A DNA stretch of 64,000 bases from Haloactinospora alba (lineage in GTDB: Bacteria; Actinomycetota; Actinomycetes; Streptosporangiales; Streptosporangiaceae): the NCBI RefSeq assembly GCF_006717075.1, contig NZ_VFQC01000001.1:1221001-1285000 (forward strand), in the 5' to 3' direction. Position 1 is the first letter of the stretch; every line of letters starts with the position of its first letter. A program made the translations under genes and the position numbers. Below the pieces are notes generated by a model. The model made no database searches, was not told the origin of the DNA, and saw nothing but the letters and a program-made list of their open reading frames with translations. Of this stretch, positions 31,829-41,313 are shown piece by piece.

Positions 31829-32667
31829 TGCGGGCCGCCGTCCTGGGATCCCCTGTGGAGCACTCCCTCTCCCCCGTGCTGCACAGGGCCGCCTACACGG
31901 AACTCGGGCTGTCGCGAGAGTGGAGCTACGAGCGGATCGAGTGCGCGGAGACCGAACTGGCCGGGTTCGTGCGGGAGTGCGACCACACGTGGGCGGGCCT
32001 GTCGCTGACCATGCCGCTCAAACGTGTGGCCCTGGAACTCGCCGAGGAGGTTCACGAACCCGCCTCGTACGTGGGCGGGGCCAATACCCTCGTGTTCGAG
32101 GGGGGACGGTGCCACGCGTACAACACCGACGTGGCCGGAATCGTGGCCGCGCTGCGGGAGGCGGGAATCCAGCGGGTGCGGTCGGCCACCGTGCTCGGTG
32201 GGGGTGCCACCGCCGCTTCCGCTGTCGCTGCGCTTGCCGGGCTCGGGGCCACCGACACCGGCGCGTTGACCCTCCTGGCGCGGGACCCGAACCGTGCGCG
32301 GGGGGCGGTGCAGGCAGCGGAACGTATGTCCCTGCACGTGGACGTCGCCCCGCTGGCCGACATCACGGGATACCTGGACGTTGACCTCGTGGTGTCCACA
32401 CTCCCTTCGGGTGCTGCTGATCCGTACGCGCCAGTGGTAGCCGCGAGTGGGGCGAACCTGTTCGACGTCGTCTACAGTCCGTGGCCCACGGGGATGGCCG
32501 CTGCGGCCGAGGAGGCGGGCCGGAGGGTGGTCGGTGGGTTCGGCATGCTGCTCCACCAGGCCGTCGCCCAGGTGGAGCTCATGACCGGAGCCGGAAACGT
32601 GCCGCTGGAGGCGATGCGACGTGCGGGCCTGGCGGAGCTCCAGCGGCGCTCGGCCGCTGGAGCGTGA
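31828..32667 (+). CDS. aroE: Shikimate dehydrogenase
   Basis: AroE reduces 3-dehydroshikimate to shikimate with NADPH. The 279-residue protein has LGSPVEHSLSPVLHRAAY (shikimate-binding Ser pair), SLTMPLKR with the catalytic Lys, GGANTL and NTDVAG, the nucleotide loop VLGGGATAASAVAAL and GGFGMLLHQAVAQVELMTG near the C-terminus. I place the start at ATG 31828, overlapping the mltG stop; the frame remains open further upstream inside mltG, but that part is a shadow. Confidence 0.94.
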   Translation: MRAAVLGSPVEHSLSPVLHRAAYTELGLSREWSYERIECAETELAGFVRECDHTWAGLSLTMPLKRVALELAEEVHEPASYVGGANTLVFEGGRCHAYNTDVAGIVAALREAGIQRVRSATVLGGGATAASAVAALAGLGATDTGALTLLARDPNRARGAVQAAERMSLHVDVAPLADITGYLDVDLVVSTLPSGAADPYAPVVAASGANLFDVVYSPWPTGMAAAAEEAGRRVVGGFGMLLHQAVAQVELMTGAGNVPLEAMRRAGLAELQRRSAAGA

Positions 32668-32789
32668 CCGCTCCCCCGGAGGCCGGACACCCGCGGAGGA
32701 ACATCGCGGAATGACGCAGCGCCCCGGATCGTTGTATTTTCCGGGTGTCGCACGGCCCCCTCCGAGGTGGAGCCTGCCAGCGCAACTCC

Positions 32790-32798
32790 TGGTAGAAT
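32790..32798 (+). promoter_or_regulatory. Extended -10 promoter of the infC operon
   Basis: TGGTAGAAT contains a TGn extension and a TAGAAT -10 hexamer (32793–32798). No good -35 is visible, as expected for an extended -10 promoter. It lies about 280 bases before infC. Confidence 0.5.
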
Positions 32799-33075
32799 GA
32801 GAAATTGACTTGAACCAGTGCGATTGCGCACTGGCCGCGTAAGCGGAGGTAGATCCTCCCACCCGCCGAGCACGGGCTCGTGCGGGTTCCGGCGGACGAG
32901 ACGAGTGCCACCCTCGGTGGTACTCCAGTGGGGACAGGAGTCTCTGCTGCCGAGTTCGCCAGTGGATCGGATCGCCCCGCTTGCAGCCCGCTGGCGGGGT
33001 TTTCGCTTTTCGGCCTGACCGGGGCCGGGTGACCCCCCGACAGGAGTAGCAACGACAACGTTAGGGAGGGGTCCC
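32799..33075 (+). ncRNA. infC leader RNA with intrinsic terminator (attenuator)
   Basis: The leader can fold several hairpins. The first is CCAGTGCG/CGCACTGG around ATTG (32815–32834). The last is CCCCGC (32975–32980) with GCGGGG (32994–32999) followed by TTTTCGCTTTT (33000–33010), a T-tract terminator, rare in this genome. A terminator 66 bases before infC on the operon's own transcript suggests attenuation of infC–rpmI–rplT, as in the leader families seen before infC/rplT genes in other bacteria. The ligand or protein is not visible. Confidence 0.6.
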
Positions 33076-33648
33076 ATCAGCGCCGAGCCCCGTATCAATG
33101 ACCGCATCAGGGTGGCCGAAGTCCGGTTGGTTGGCCCTAATGGGGAGCAGGTCGGTATTGTTCCGGTGCAGGACGCGCTGCGTCTTGCAGAGGAGGCCGA
33201 CCTCGATCTCGTCGAGGTCGCACCGACCGCGCGTCCGCCGGTCGCCAAGCTGATGGACTACGGAAAGTACAAGTACGAGTCCGCGGTCAAAGCGCGTGAG
33301 TCGCGCAAGAAGCAGTCGAACACGATCATCAAGGAGATCAAGCTCCGTCCGAAGATCGACCCGAACGACTACGAGACCAAGAAGGGTCATGTCGCTCGGT
33401 TCCTCGAGGGCGGGGACAAGGTCAAGGTGACGATCATGTTCCGGGGCCGGGAACAGTCCCGACCCGAACTGGGGCATCGCCTATTGCGCAGGCTGGCCGA
33501 CGATGTGCAGGAACTCGGGCAGATCGAGTCCCAGCCCAAGCAGGACGGTCGCAATATGGTCATGGTGCTCGGTCCGCACAAGCGGCGTCCGGAGCAGAAG
33601 AGCGAGGCGCGCGCCGGTGGCGGGAAGGGCAGCCGCCGGGAGCAGTAG
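33076..33648 (+). CDS. infC: Translation initiation factor IF-3 (AUC start)
   Basis: IF-3 monitors start codon choice on the 30S subunit. The reading frame with canonical N-terminus (I)[19 protein letters not shown] begins at ATC 33076, preceded by GGGAGGGG with a short spacer. A non-standard AUC/AUU start is a known autoregulatory feature of infC, since IF-3 disfavours such codons. GTG 33112 would remove 12 conserved residues. The two IF-3 domains and linker are complete (190 residues), with [25 protein letters not shown] and ILMxRGRE-like [14 protein letters not shown]. Confidence 0.93.
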   Translation: MSAEPRINDRIRVAEVRLVGPNGEQVGIVPVQDALRLAEEADLDLVEVAPTARPPVAKLMDYGKYKYESAVKARESRKKQSNTIIKEIKLRPKIDPNDYETKKGHVARFLEGGDKVKVTIMFRGREQSRPELGHRLLRRLADDVQELGQIESQPKQDGRNMVMVLGPHKRRPEQKSEARAGGGKGSRREQ

Positions 33649-33847
33649 CCGCGGGGCCTCCGGAGGCTCGCTCGGAGCCGGGAGACCTGGGCTGCGAGGT
33701 GCTCCGGTCATCGATCTATCGTGGGTTTACCGTGGCTGCGCGGGATCCGGAGAGCACACGGTGATCGCGCAGCCCGCGCGCAATGGCAGTGAAAGGCGCG
33801 CTGGTTATCGCAACAGCGCGCGGGATGAGTAGGAGACGACGGCGAGA

Positions 33848-34048
33848 ATGGCGAAGAACAAGCCGAAGAGCAAGACTCACAGTGGAGCGAAGAAGCGTTT
33901 CCGCCTTACCGGCTCCGGCAAGATCATGCGCCGCCGTGCCAACAAGAACCACCTGCTCGAGCACAAGTCGTCCAAGCGTACCCGTCGCCTGAGCCGCGAC
34001 GTCGAGATGGCCAATGCCGACGCCAGGAACATGAAGAAGCTGCTGTAA
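33848..34048 (+). CDS. rpmI: 50S ribosomal protein L35 (bL35)
   Basis: A 66-residue basic protein with the bL35 signature [25 protein letters not shown] and [15 protein letters not shown]. It lies between infC and rplT as in most bacteria. The upstream 199-base gap holds GCCTCCGGAGGC, a small palindrome right after infC. A GGAGACGACGGCGAGA stretch just upstream provides a ribosome site. Confidence 0.97.
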   Translation: MAKNKPKSKTHSGAKKRFRLTGSGKIMRRRANKNHLLEHKSSKRTRRLSRDVEMANADARNMKKLL

Positions 34049-34206
34049 ACGGCGGTTCGCTGCGCCGGAGCCCGCGGGCGCTGGTTTCCCGACGGTTCGG
34101 CACAGCGACAGGAATTCGGGTTTTCGCACCGGCCTACCGGTGTCGAACACCGAGCCAGGCTACCGGTAGCGCGACAGTCGCTACCGGCAATCTATGAGGA
34201 GGCACA

Positions 34207-34587
34207 GTGGCACGCGTGAAGCGCGCTCTCAATGCCAAAAAGAAGCGCCGGGTAGTTCTCGATCGCGCCAGTGGTTACCGCGGCCAACGGTCGCGCCTGT
34301 ACCGCAAGGCGAAGGAGCAAGTGCTCCACTCGATGAACTATTCCTACCGCGACCGTAGGGATCGTAAAGGCCAGTTCCGCAAGTTGTGGATCCAACGCAT
34401 CAACGCGGCGTCCCGCGCCAACGGACTGACCTACAACCGGCTCATGCAGGGGCTGAAGGCTGCGGACATCGAGGTCGACCGCCGGATGCTGGCCGAGCTC
34501 GCGGTGAACGACGAGGCCGCGTTCGCCTCCCTCGTCGAGACCGCCAAGCAGGCGCTCCCCGCACCGTCCTCCCAGACAGCGGCCTGA
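34207..34587 (+). CDS. rplT: 50S ribosomal protein L20 (bL20)
   Basis: A 126-residue bL20 with [47 protein letters not shown] and [16 protein letters not shown] [25 protein letters not shown]20 assembles early in 50S biogenesis and in some bacteria represses its own operon. The GTG start is preceded by GAGGAGGC. Confidence 0.97.
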   Translation: MARVKRALNAKKKRRVVLDRASGYRGQRSRLYRKAKEQVLHSMNYSYRDRRDRKGQFRKLWIQRINAASRANGLTYNRLMQGLKAADIEVDRRMLAELAVNDEAAFASLVETAKQALPAPSSQTAA

Positions 34588-34611
34588 TCAGGTTCGATAG
34601 TACGAGACGTG

Positions 34612-35436
34612 ATGGCGAGCCACGAGTTCACAAGCGTACGGTCACCTCGTATCAAACGGGCTCGTCGGCTCGCCAAGCGGGCCTTCCGGGAACAGGAGCG
34701 GCGTTTCCTGGCCGAAGGCCCGCAGGCCCTCCGTGAAGCTCTGGCAGTCCGCGACTGTGTGCACGAGCTTTTCGTGACCGCCGACGCGGCCCAGCGCAAC
34801 ATCGAGCTGGTCGACGCGGCACGTTCGGCCGACGTTCCCGTGTACCCCGTCAGCGTCGAGGTGATGGGGGAACTCGCCCAGACCGTCACCCCCCAGGGAA
34901 TGGTCGCCGTCTGCGAGTTCGTCGACGTGCCGCTGGAACGCGTCTCCCGCGTCCGGCTGGCGGCGGTGTTCTCGCACATCCGCGACCCGGGAAACGCCGG
35001 GACGGTGCTGCGCACCGCCGACGCCGCCGGGGCCGACGTCGTCGTCTTCGCCGACACCTCCGTCGACCCGTACAACGGGAAGTGCGTCCGGGCCTCGGCG
35101 GGGAGCCTGTTCCATTCTCCCGTCGTCGTCGGTGTCTCGGCCTCCGCCGCCATCGAACAGTTGAGAGGGGAGGGCGCCCGTGTCCTTGCCGCTGAGGTCG
35201 GTGGAACCCGGGACCTGCACACCGCCGCGGACAGTGGGGAACTCGACCGGAACGTGGCGTGGGTCTTCGGGAACGAGGCGTGGGGGCTTCCCCCCGACAC
35301 AGCCGCTCTCACCGATGAGGCGGTCAACGTTCCCATATACGGGGCAGCGGAGAGTCTCAACCTGGCTACTGCCGCCGCGGTGTGCCTGTATACGACCGCT
35401 CGGCAACAGCGCGGGCAGGCCACTCCGCCTTCCTGA
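34612..35436 (+). CDS. SpoU/TrmH-family RNA 2'-O-methyltransferase
   Basis: A 274-residue SPOUT methyltransferase: an N-terminal RNA-binding domain (RRLAKRAFREQERRFLAEGPQALREAL) and the knotted domain with motif 1 IRDPGNAGTVLRTADAAG, motif 2 WVFGNEAWGLP and motif 3 VPIYGAAESLNLATAAAVCLY. It probably methylates a ribose in 23S rRNA, since homologues beside rplT/pheS are annotated as rRNA methyltransferases; the target cannot be read from sequence. GTG 34609 immediately before ATG 34612 is an alternative start. Confidence 0.9.
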   Translation: MASHEFTSVRSPRIKRARRLAKRAFREQERRFLAEGPQALREALAVRDCVHELFVTADAAQRNIELVDAARSADVPVYPVSVEVMGELAQTVTPQGMVAVCEFVDVPLERVSRVRLAAVFSHIRDPGNAGTVLRTADAAGADVVVFADTSVDPYNGKCVRASAGSLFHSPVVVGVSASAAIEQLRGEGARVLAAEVGGTRDLHTAADSGELDRNVAWVFGNEAWGLPPDTAALTDEAVNVPIYGAAESLNLATAAAVCLYTTARQQRGQATPPS

Positions 35437-35633
35437 AGCGGCCGGCCCCGAGCCGTGGGAGCTCGGGCAGTTGACCGGTTTCCGGGCGTTGTCGGTACGG
35501 TCCTGCGCGGGCCACCGTTCTGACAGGAGTCAGAGCACTCTGGTGGACATGCCCGGCCGGACGGGCATGTCGGCCCGGTAGGGGAAACGGCGTCACAATT
35601 CGATTAGCCGCGTGCAGGCGTGGGGAGGCGGTC

Positions 35634-36713
35634 GTGTCTGGCGACCAGTGGGCCGGCGGCTCCGGTCCGTACACCGGTGCGGCGGTGCTCTCCGCTGACG
35701 AGCTTCCCGACGGTGTCGTGGTCGCCGACGGCCACGGGAGGGTCGTCACGTTCAACGTCATGGCGCACCGGCTCCTGCGCACGTCCCCCTCCGCCGCTCT
35801 GGGGCGCGACTTCCGCGAGGTACTCCCGTTGCGGGACGCCGAGGGGCGCGACTGGTGGGAATGCACCGACCCGTACAACGGCCTGCGTACCCGCAGCAGG
35901 CAGCCGGAACGGCTCCTGTTCCTCGCGGACGGGCGCAGGGTTCTCGCAACCGCCCGTTACGTCCGGGACGTTCCTCTGGGTGAACTGACCCGGCTCGTGG
36001 TCACCCTGCGGGACGCGGCACCACGGGAGCGCCACGAGCAGAGCCGCAGCGACCTGGTGCTGACGGTGGCCCACGAACTCCGCTCCCCGCTGACCAGCGT
36101 CAAGGGGTTCACCGCGACGCTGCTCTCCAAGTGGGAACGGCTGACCGACCGGCAGAAGACCTTCATGCTCGAGACGGTCAACGCTGACGCCGAGCGTGTC
36201 ACACGGCTCATCTCGGATCTGCTGGGGGCCTCCCGGATCGAGGCGGGGAGCGTGGAGCTGCGCAGACGGGTCGTCGACCTGCCGGAACAGGCGCGCAAAG
36301 TACTCGCCGGTCGGGTCGCCGCCGGAGAGCCCGAGGACCGTTTCCGGTTGGACGTACGTGGTTCGCTTCCCCAGATGTGGCTGGACGGGGACAAGATCGA
36401 GCAGATCATGGGCAACCTGGTGGAAAACGCTCTCCGGCACGGCGCTGGTACTGTCTCAGTTGTGATTGAGCCGCACGAGGGAGGAGCAGCGGTGTCGGTG
36501 CGCGATGAGGGCAGAGGGGTCGCTCCCGAAGCCGTGATGCGCGTTTTCCGGCAGTTTTGGCGCGGTGGCCGTCGTGGCGGCACTGGCTTGGGGCTGTTCA
36601 TCGTTAAGGGCCTGATCGAGGCCCATGGCGGCGCGATCACGATCAACCGCGCCCCCAACGGCGGCGCGGAGTTCCGATTTACCGTGCCCGCCGGCGCTCC
36701 CGAGCTCGCCTGA
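35634..36713 (+). CDS. Orphan PAS-domain sensor histidine kinase
   Basis: A 359-residue soluble kinase: PAS (about 15–125, DGVVVADGHGRVVTFNVMAHRLL), H-box VAHELRSPLTSVKGFTATLL with the phosphoacceptor His near 146, N-box IMGNLVENALRHG, G1 VRDEGRGV and G2 GGTGLGLFIVKGLIEAHGG. No response regulator is adjacent. A kinase at this position before pheS is common in actinobacteria. The GTG start has GGGGAGG upstream. Confidence 0.92.
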   Translation: MSGDQWAGGSGPYTGAAVLSADELPDGVVVADGHGRVVTFNVMAHRLLRTSPSAALGRDFREVLPLRDAEGRDWWECTDPYNGLRTRSRQPERLLFLADGRRVLATARYVRDVPLGELTRLVVTLRDAAPRERHEQSRSDLVLTVAHELRSPLTSVKGFTATLLSKWERLTDRQKTFMLETVNADAERVTRLISDLLGASRIEAGSVELRRRVVDLPEQARKVLAGRVAAGEPEDRFRLDVRGSLPQMWLDGDKIEQIMGNLVENALRHGAGTVSVVIEPHEGGAAVSVRDEGRGVAPEAVMRVFRQFWRGGRRGGTGLGLFIVKGLIEAHGGAITINRAPNGGAEFRFTVPAGAPELA

Positions 36714-36826
36714 ACGCTTGGGAGACTGCCGCGGCGGGCGGTTCCCACTTCCTTGTCGGCCTGTGCCCGGCGCGTAGCGGCGGGCCGTGATGGCGCCCCG
36801 TACGCGGGGCGGCGAGGCGATCAACC

Positions 36827-37945
36827 ATGTCTGCACCCAATAATTCCTACGATCCCGTTGAGGTGGCTTCCCTGCAGCCGGAGGAAGTCGCTCGGATGCG
36901 TGACGAGGCACTCTCCGCCATCTCTGCGGCAACCTCCCTGGAGGAACTGAAAGAAGTCCGTACTGCCCATGCGGGCGACCGTTCCCCGCTGGCACTGGCG
37001 AACCGGGAGATCGGGTCCCTTCCGCCGTCCGCTCGCGCTGACGCCGGGAAACGGGTGGGCGGAGCCCGACGTGAGGTGTCCGAGGCACTCAACCGTCGGC
37101 AGACCGAGCTCGAGGAGGAACGCGACGCCCGGGTCCTGGTCGAGGAGGCCGTGGACGTAACGCTCCCCTGGGACCGGGTACAGCGCGGAGCCCGGCACCC
37201 GGTTACCACGATCTCCGAGCGGATGACCGACATCTTCGTCGGAATGGGCTTCGAGATGGCCGAAGGGCCGGAGGTCGAAGCCGAGTGGTTCAACTTCGAC
37301 GCGTTGAACTTCCTCCCGGACCACCCGGCCCGAACCATGCAGGACACGTTCTTCGTCGAGGCCCCGTCCGGCGGGGACTCCGGTATGGTGCTGCGCACGC
37401 ACACCTCCCCCGTTCAGATACGGGCTCTGCTCGAGCGCACACCGCCGGTCTACGTCGTGGCACCCGGAACGACCTTCCGCACGGACGAGCTGGACGCCAC
37501 TCACACCCCGGTTTTCCACCAGCTCGAGGGTCTGGTGGTGGACGAGAAGGTCACGTTGGCGCACCTACGCGGCGCCATCGACGCCTTCGTGCACGGAATG
37601 TTCGGTTCCGGGTTGCGCACCCGGTTCCGTCCCTCGTTCTTCCCGTTCACCGAGCCCTCGGGTGAGATGGACATGGAGTGCTTCGTGTGCCACGGATCCT
37701 CGGTGGGAGCGACGGATTCGCACTGCCGTACGTGCGGCTCGGAGGGCTGGATCGAGATCGGCGGTTGCGGGATCGTCAACCCGCGTGTTCTCACCGCGGC
37801 GGGTGTCGACACGGAGCGCTACACCGGTTGGGCGTTCGGACTGGGTGTCGAGCGGGCGTTGATGTTCGCGCACGGTGTGGAGGATATGCACGACATGGTG
37901 GAAGGCGACGTCCGGTTCACCTCGGCCTTCGGGATGGAGATCTGA
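36827..37945 (+). CDS. pheS: Phenylalanyl-tRNA synthetase alpha subunit
   Basis: A 372-residue PheS: an N-terminal coiled-coil tRNA-binding arm (about 1–105), then the class II catalytic core with [30 protein letters not shown]-like [14 protein letters not shown], motif 2 [23 protein letters not shown] and motif 3 [15 protein letters not shown]. It forms the (αβ)2 enzyme with PheT, whose start it overlaps by one base. Confidence 0.97.
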   Translation: MSAPNNSYDPVEVASLQPEEVARMRDEALSAISAATSLEELKEVRTAHAGDRSPLALANREIGSLPPSARADAGKRVGGARREVSEALNRRQTELEEERDARVLVEEAVDVTLPWDRVQRGARHPVTTISERMTDIFVGMGFEMAEGPEVEAEWFNFDALNFLPDHPARTMQDTFFVEAPSGGDSGMVLRTHTSPVQIRALLERTPPVYVVAPGTTFRTDELDATHTPVFHQLEGLVVDEKVTLAHLRGAIDAFVHGMFGSGLRTRFRPSFFPFTEPSGEMDMECFVCHGSSVGATDSHCRTCGSEGWIEIGGCGIVNPRVLTAAGVDTERYTGWAFGLGVERALMFAHGVEDMHDMVEGDVRFTSAFGMEI

Positions 37946-40446
37946 TGCGTGTCCCTGTTTCTTGGCTTCGCGACTATGTGGACCTGCCGGAGCGCGTGAC
38001 GGCCAGGGACCTCGCCACGCAGCTGATCGCGGCGGGCCTCGAGGTGGAAACCGTCGACGAGGTCGGTTCCGGTGTCAGCGGCCCGGTCGTGCTCGGTGAG
38101 GTCAGTGGGGTCGAGGAGCTCACCGGCTTCAAGAAGCCGATCCGGTACTGCCAGGTGGACGTCGGTACGGCGAACGGCACCGGCGAGCAGCAGAACATCG
38201 TCTGCGGCGCCAGTAACTTCGCCGTGGGGGACCGGGTGGTGGTGGCGCTTCCCGGTTCCGTGCTGCCCGGTGGGTTCGAGATCAACGCGCGCACCACCTA
38301 CGGCAAGGTCTCGGAAGGGATGATCTGTTCCCCCACGGAGTTGGGGATGTGGGAGGAGCACACGGGGATCCTGGTGCTTCCCGCCGACACGGGAGCGCCC
38401 GGTGACGACGCCCTGGAACGGCTCGGGGTCCGCGACGACGTCCTGGACATCGCCGTCACCCCCGACCGGGGATACGCCCTGTCGATCCGGGGAGTGGCCC
38501 GGGAAGCGGCCACGATCTACGACGCAACCTTCCGCGACCCGGCGGACGTGCACGTCACCGGCGCTCCGGAGGGTGGTTACCCGGCGACAGTGGCCGACGC
38601 CGCCATCTGCTCGCGTTACGTGCTCCGCGGGGCCAGTGGGCTCGATCCGGAAGCCCCGACCCCGCTGTGGATGAAACTACGGCTGGCCAGGAGCGGAGTG
38701 CGGCCGATCTCCCTGCCGGTGGACGTGACCAACTACGTCATGATGGAACTCGGCCAGCCGCTGCACGCCTGGGACCGCGCCAAGCTGCGGGGGCCGATAG
38801 AGGTCCGGCGGGCCCGCAGCGGAGAGCAGCTGGAAACCCTCGACCACGTCAAGCGGGCCCTGGATCCGGACGACATCGTCATCACGGACGAGTCAGGTCC
38901 GATCAACATCGCCGGTGTCATGGGTGGGATCGGCACGGAGATCGGCCTGTCCTCCAGCGACGTGGTGGTCGAAGCGGCGCACTTCGCCCCGACCCACATC
39001 GCCCGGGCGTCCCGGCGCCACCAGCTCTCCTCGGAGTCCTCCCGTAGGTTCGAGCGCGACGTCGACTCAGCGGTACAGACGGCCGCTGCGACCCGTGCGG
39101 TCGGGCTGCTGGCGGAACTGGGCGGAGCGGCCGTCGACCCGGGATACACCGACATCGACCTCACCGAGCCCCGTGAGCCCATCGTCATCTCCGGGGATCT
39201 TCCCGACCGGATCGCGGGGGTGGAGTATCCGCCCCATACCGCGCTGCGCCGGCTGCGCGAGGTCGGATGCAGGGTCGTGGAGGACGACGCGGGGGGAACG
39301 CTGCGGGTGACACCGCCCACGTGGCGCCCGGATCTCGTCGACCCCAACGACCTGGCGGAGGAGGTGATCCGCTACGAGGGCTACGAGAACATTCCCTCCG
39401 TCCCGCCCCGTGCTCCCGCCGGGCAGGGGCTGACATCGGGACAGCGGCTGCGGCGCGCGCTCGGGCGCGGTCTCGCCGGGGCGGGATTCACCGAGGTCCT
39501 CAACTACCCGTTCGTGGGGGAGCGCGACCTCGACGGGCTGCAGCTGGAGGACGACGACGAGCGTCGTCGGGCGCTGCGGCTGGCCAATCCGCTGAACGAG
39601 GACGAGGCGCTTCTGCGCACCACACTCGTCCCCGGCCTGTTGAAGGCTCTGGCGCGCAACGTCGGGCGTGGTTTCTCCTCGGTCGCCCTCTTCGAGACGG
39701 GGCTCGTCTACCGCCCCGACCCCGATGCCCCGGAGAAAGCGCCGATCCTGCGGGTCGACCGCGGGCCCACCGCGGAGGAGCTCGCCGAGGTGCGTGCCGC
39801 GTTGCCGGACCAACCGCACCGCGTCGCTGCTGTCCTGACCGGGGACCGTGAGGCGTCCGGCTGGTGGGGAACGGGGCGCCCCGCTACCTGGGCCGACGCT
39901 GTCGAAGCAGCACGGGAGGTGGCCCGTATCGCCGGCGCCGAGCTGACAGTGGAGAACGGGCAGTACGCTCCCTGGCATCCCGGGCGCTGCGCTGCCCTGT
40001 ACGTGGACGGTGGCGACGGAAGGACACTGGTGGGTCACGCGGGTGAACTGCATCCCCGCGCCGTGCACGCCTACGGTCTTCCCGCGCGTACCGCGGCGAT
40101 GGAGGTGGACCTTGGTGGGATCGAGGCCGCGCGCGTGGCGGTCCGGGCCCCGACCATATCCACGTTCCCCGTCGCCACTCAGGATGTGGCCCTCATCGTG
40201 GACGAGTCCGTCCCGGCGGGTGACGTCGAACAAGCCCTGCGCGAGGGGGCCGGCGACCTGCTGGAGGGAATACGGGTGTTCGACGTCTACACCGGGGACC
40301 AGGTCGGCGCGGGCTACAAGTCGTTGGCGTTCAGCCTGCGGTTCCGCGCCGCTGACCGGACCCTGACGGCGGCGGAGGCCACCGCCGCGCGGGACGCTGC
40401 CGTCGTGCGGGCGGCGGAGCGTACCGGAGCGACGCGACGCGGCTGA
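37945..40446 (+). CDS. pheT: Phenylalanyl-tRNA synthetase beta subunit
   Basis: An 833-residue PheT beginning [16 protein letters not shown]. Domains: EMAP-like tRNA-binding domain ([22 protein letters not shown]), B3/B4 editing domain ([29 protein letters not shown]), B5 ([23 protein letters not shown]), catalytic-like core ([19 protein letters not shown]) and a C-terminal FDX-ACB anticodon domain ([23 protein letters not shown]). The start overlaps pheS by one base; an upstream open frame inside pheS is a shadow. Confidence 0.97.
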   Translation: MRVPVSWLRDYVDLPERVTARDLATQLIAAGLEVETVDEVGSGVSGPVVLGEVSGVEELTGFKKPIRYCQVDVGTANGTGEQQNIVCGASNFAVGDRVVVALPGSVLPGGFEINARTTYGKVSEGMICSPTELGMWEEHTGILVLPADTGAPGDDALERLGVRDDVLDIAVTPDRGYALSIRGVAREAATIYDATFRDPADVHVTGAPEGGYPATVADAAICSRYVLRGASGLDPEAPTPLWMKLRLARSGVRPISLPVDVTNYVMMELGQPLHAWDRAKLRGPIEVRRARSGEQLETLDHVKRALDPDDIVITDESGPINIAGVMGGIGTEIGLSSSDVVVEAAHFAPTHIARASRRHQLSSESSRRFERDVDSAVQTAAATRAVGLLAELGGAAVDPGYTDIDLTEPREPIVISGDLPDRIAGVEYPPHTALRRLREVGCRVVEDDAGGTLRVTPPTWRPDLVDPNDLAEEVIRYEGYENIPSVPPRAPAGQGLTSGQRLRRALGRGLAGAGFTEVLNYPFVGERDLDGLQLEDDDERRRALRLANPLNEDEALLRTTLVPGLLKALARNVGRGFSSVALFETGLVYRPDPDAPEKAPILRVDRGPTAEELAEVRAALPDQPHRVAAVLTGDREASGWWGTGRPATWADAVEAAREVARIAGAELTVENGQYAPWHPGRCAALYVDGGDGRTLVGHAGELHPRAVHAYGLPARTAAMEVDLGGIEAARVAVRAPTISTFPVATQDVALIVDESVPAGDVEQALREGAGDLLEGIRVFDVYTGDQVGAGYKSLAFSLRFRAADRTLTAAEATAARDAAVVRAAERTGATRRG

Positions 40447-40465
40447 GGGCGCCGCGCTCTCCCAC

Positions 40466-40498
40466 GGCTCCGTCCACCCCACGCCGGTGGGCGGAGTC
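40466..40498 (+). terminator. Terminator hairpin after pheT
   Basis: GGCTCCGTCCACC (40466–40478) pairs with GGTGGGCGGAGTC (40486–40498) over 13 bases with two G·U pairs and a 7-base loop, twenty bases after pheT. There is no T-tract. Confidence 0.7.
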
Positions 40499-41313
40499 GA
40501 CGTGTGCGTGCCCGGGGCCCGTTTCTGTTATCCCGGCGGCCCGTGGGAAAGGGAAACCCTCCCGGACCCCGGCGAGTGTCCGTGGTGTTGTGCCGGGGAT
40601 CCGGGGAGAAAAGGTACGTAAAATTTCTGGCGCATGCGAAAAAGCAGGGACATCTGTCTCATTTGTCTCTTGAACCTGGAACGGCGTGCGCCTTAGCCTG
40701 CGGGAACCTGCCGCGAACCGGTTGTCCGGCTCTCGCGGAAATCCGTTCCGTTGGACGTTTCCTTTTCTTCGTGTTGTGGTGCGTGGTTCCGGCTCTGGGA
40801 TACCGCCGTGTCACGGGAGCCTCCCTCGGGGCTGCCGGCCGGGGCCCGCAGTGACCGGTGCGGGTCACCACGCCGGGAGCGAGGGGGTGGCTGTGTTGCA
40901 CACGGGGCAGTGGAGTCACCGGACCGTGCGTGGTCGGCGGTCCGGTCCGTCCCGGCGTCCGCTTCCACGGAGCCTCCACCGCACGTGGCGCGGGGACCTC
41001 GCCGAGAGCGGAGCGAGACGGAAGGCGATCCCACCAGGGAACCCGGCGCGCGACGAGTGCGGAGCGGGGCTCTCGACGTCCCATCCGGACCCGGAACCGC
41101 CGCTCCCATCCGTCATCGCCCACCCCCGCCGTGTGCTGACCGTGGATCGTACCCGCCGGGAGGGGCACGTCCCCGGCCGCGGCCCGGCACCCACGGACTC
41201 CCCGGCTGTGTCGTTCGTCCGTTGCGGCGCACGGACGGCTACTCCGCACGACCAGGAAGGAGGACGGGGCGTTCTCCTTCGCCCCAGGGCGGGGGCTGCG
41301 CCCCGAACACCGG
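40499..41313. other. Long intergenic region before the aminotransferase
   Basis: These 815 bases contain no gene I can support. An AT-rich patch at 40608–40676 ends in a candidate promoter: TTGAAC (40670–40675), 18 bases, TAGCCT (40694–40699). A very strong ribosome site AGGAAGGAGG (about 41253–41262) lies over 50 bases before the aminotransferase ATG with no ATG or GTG at normal distance. Two GC hairpins (around 41266–41285 and 41289–41305) lie between. This may be a structured leader. Confidence 0.45.
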
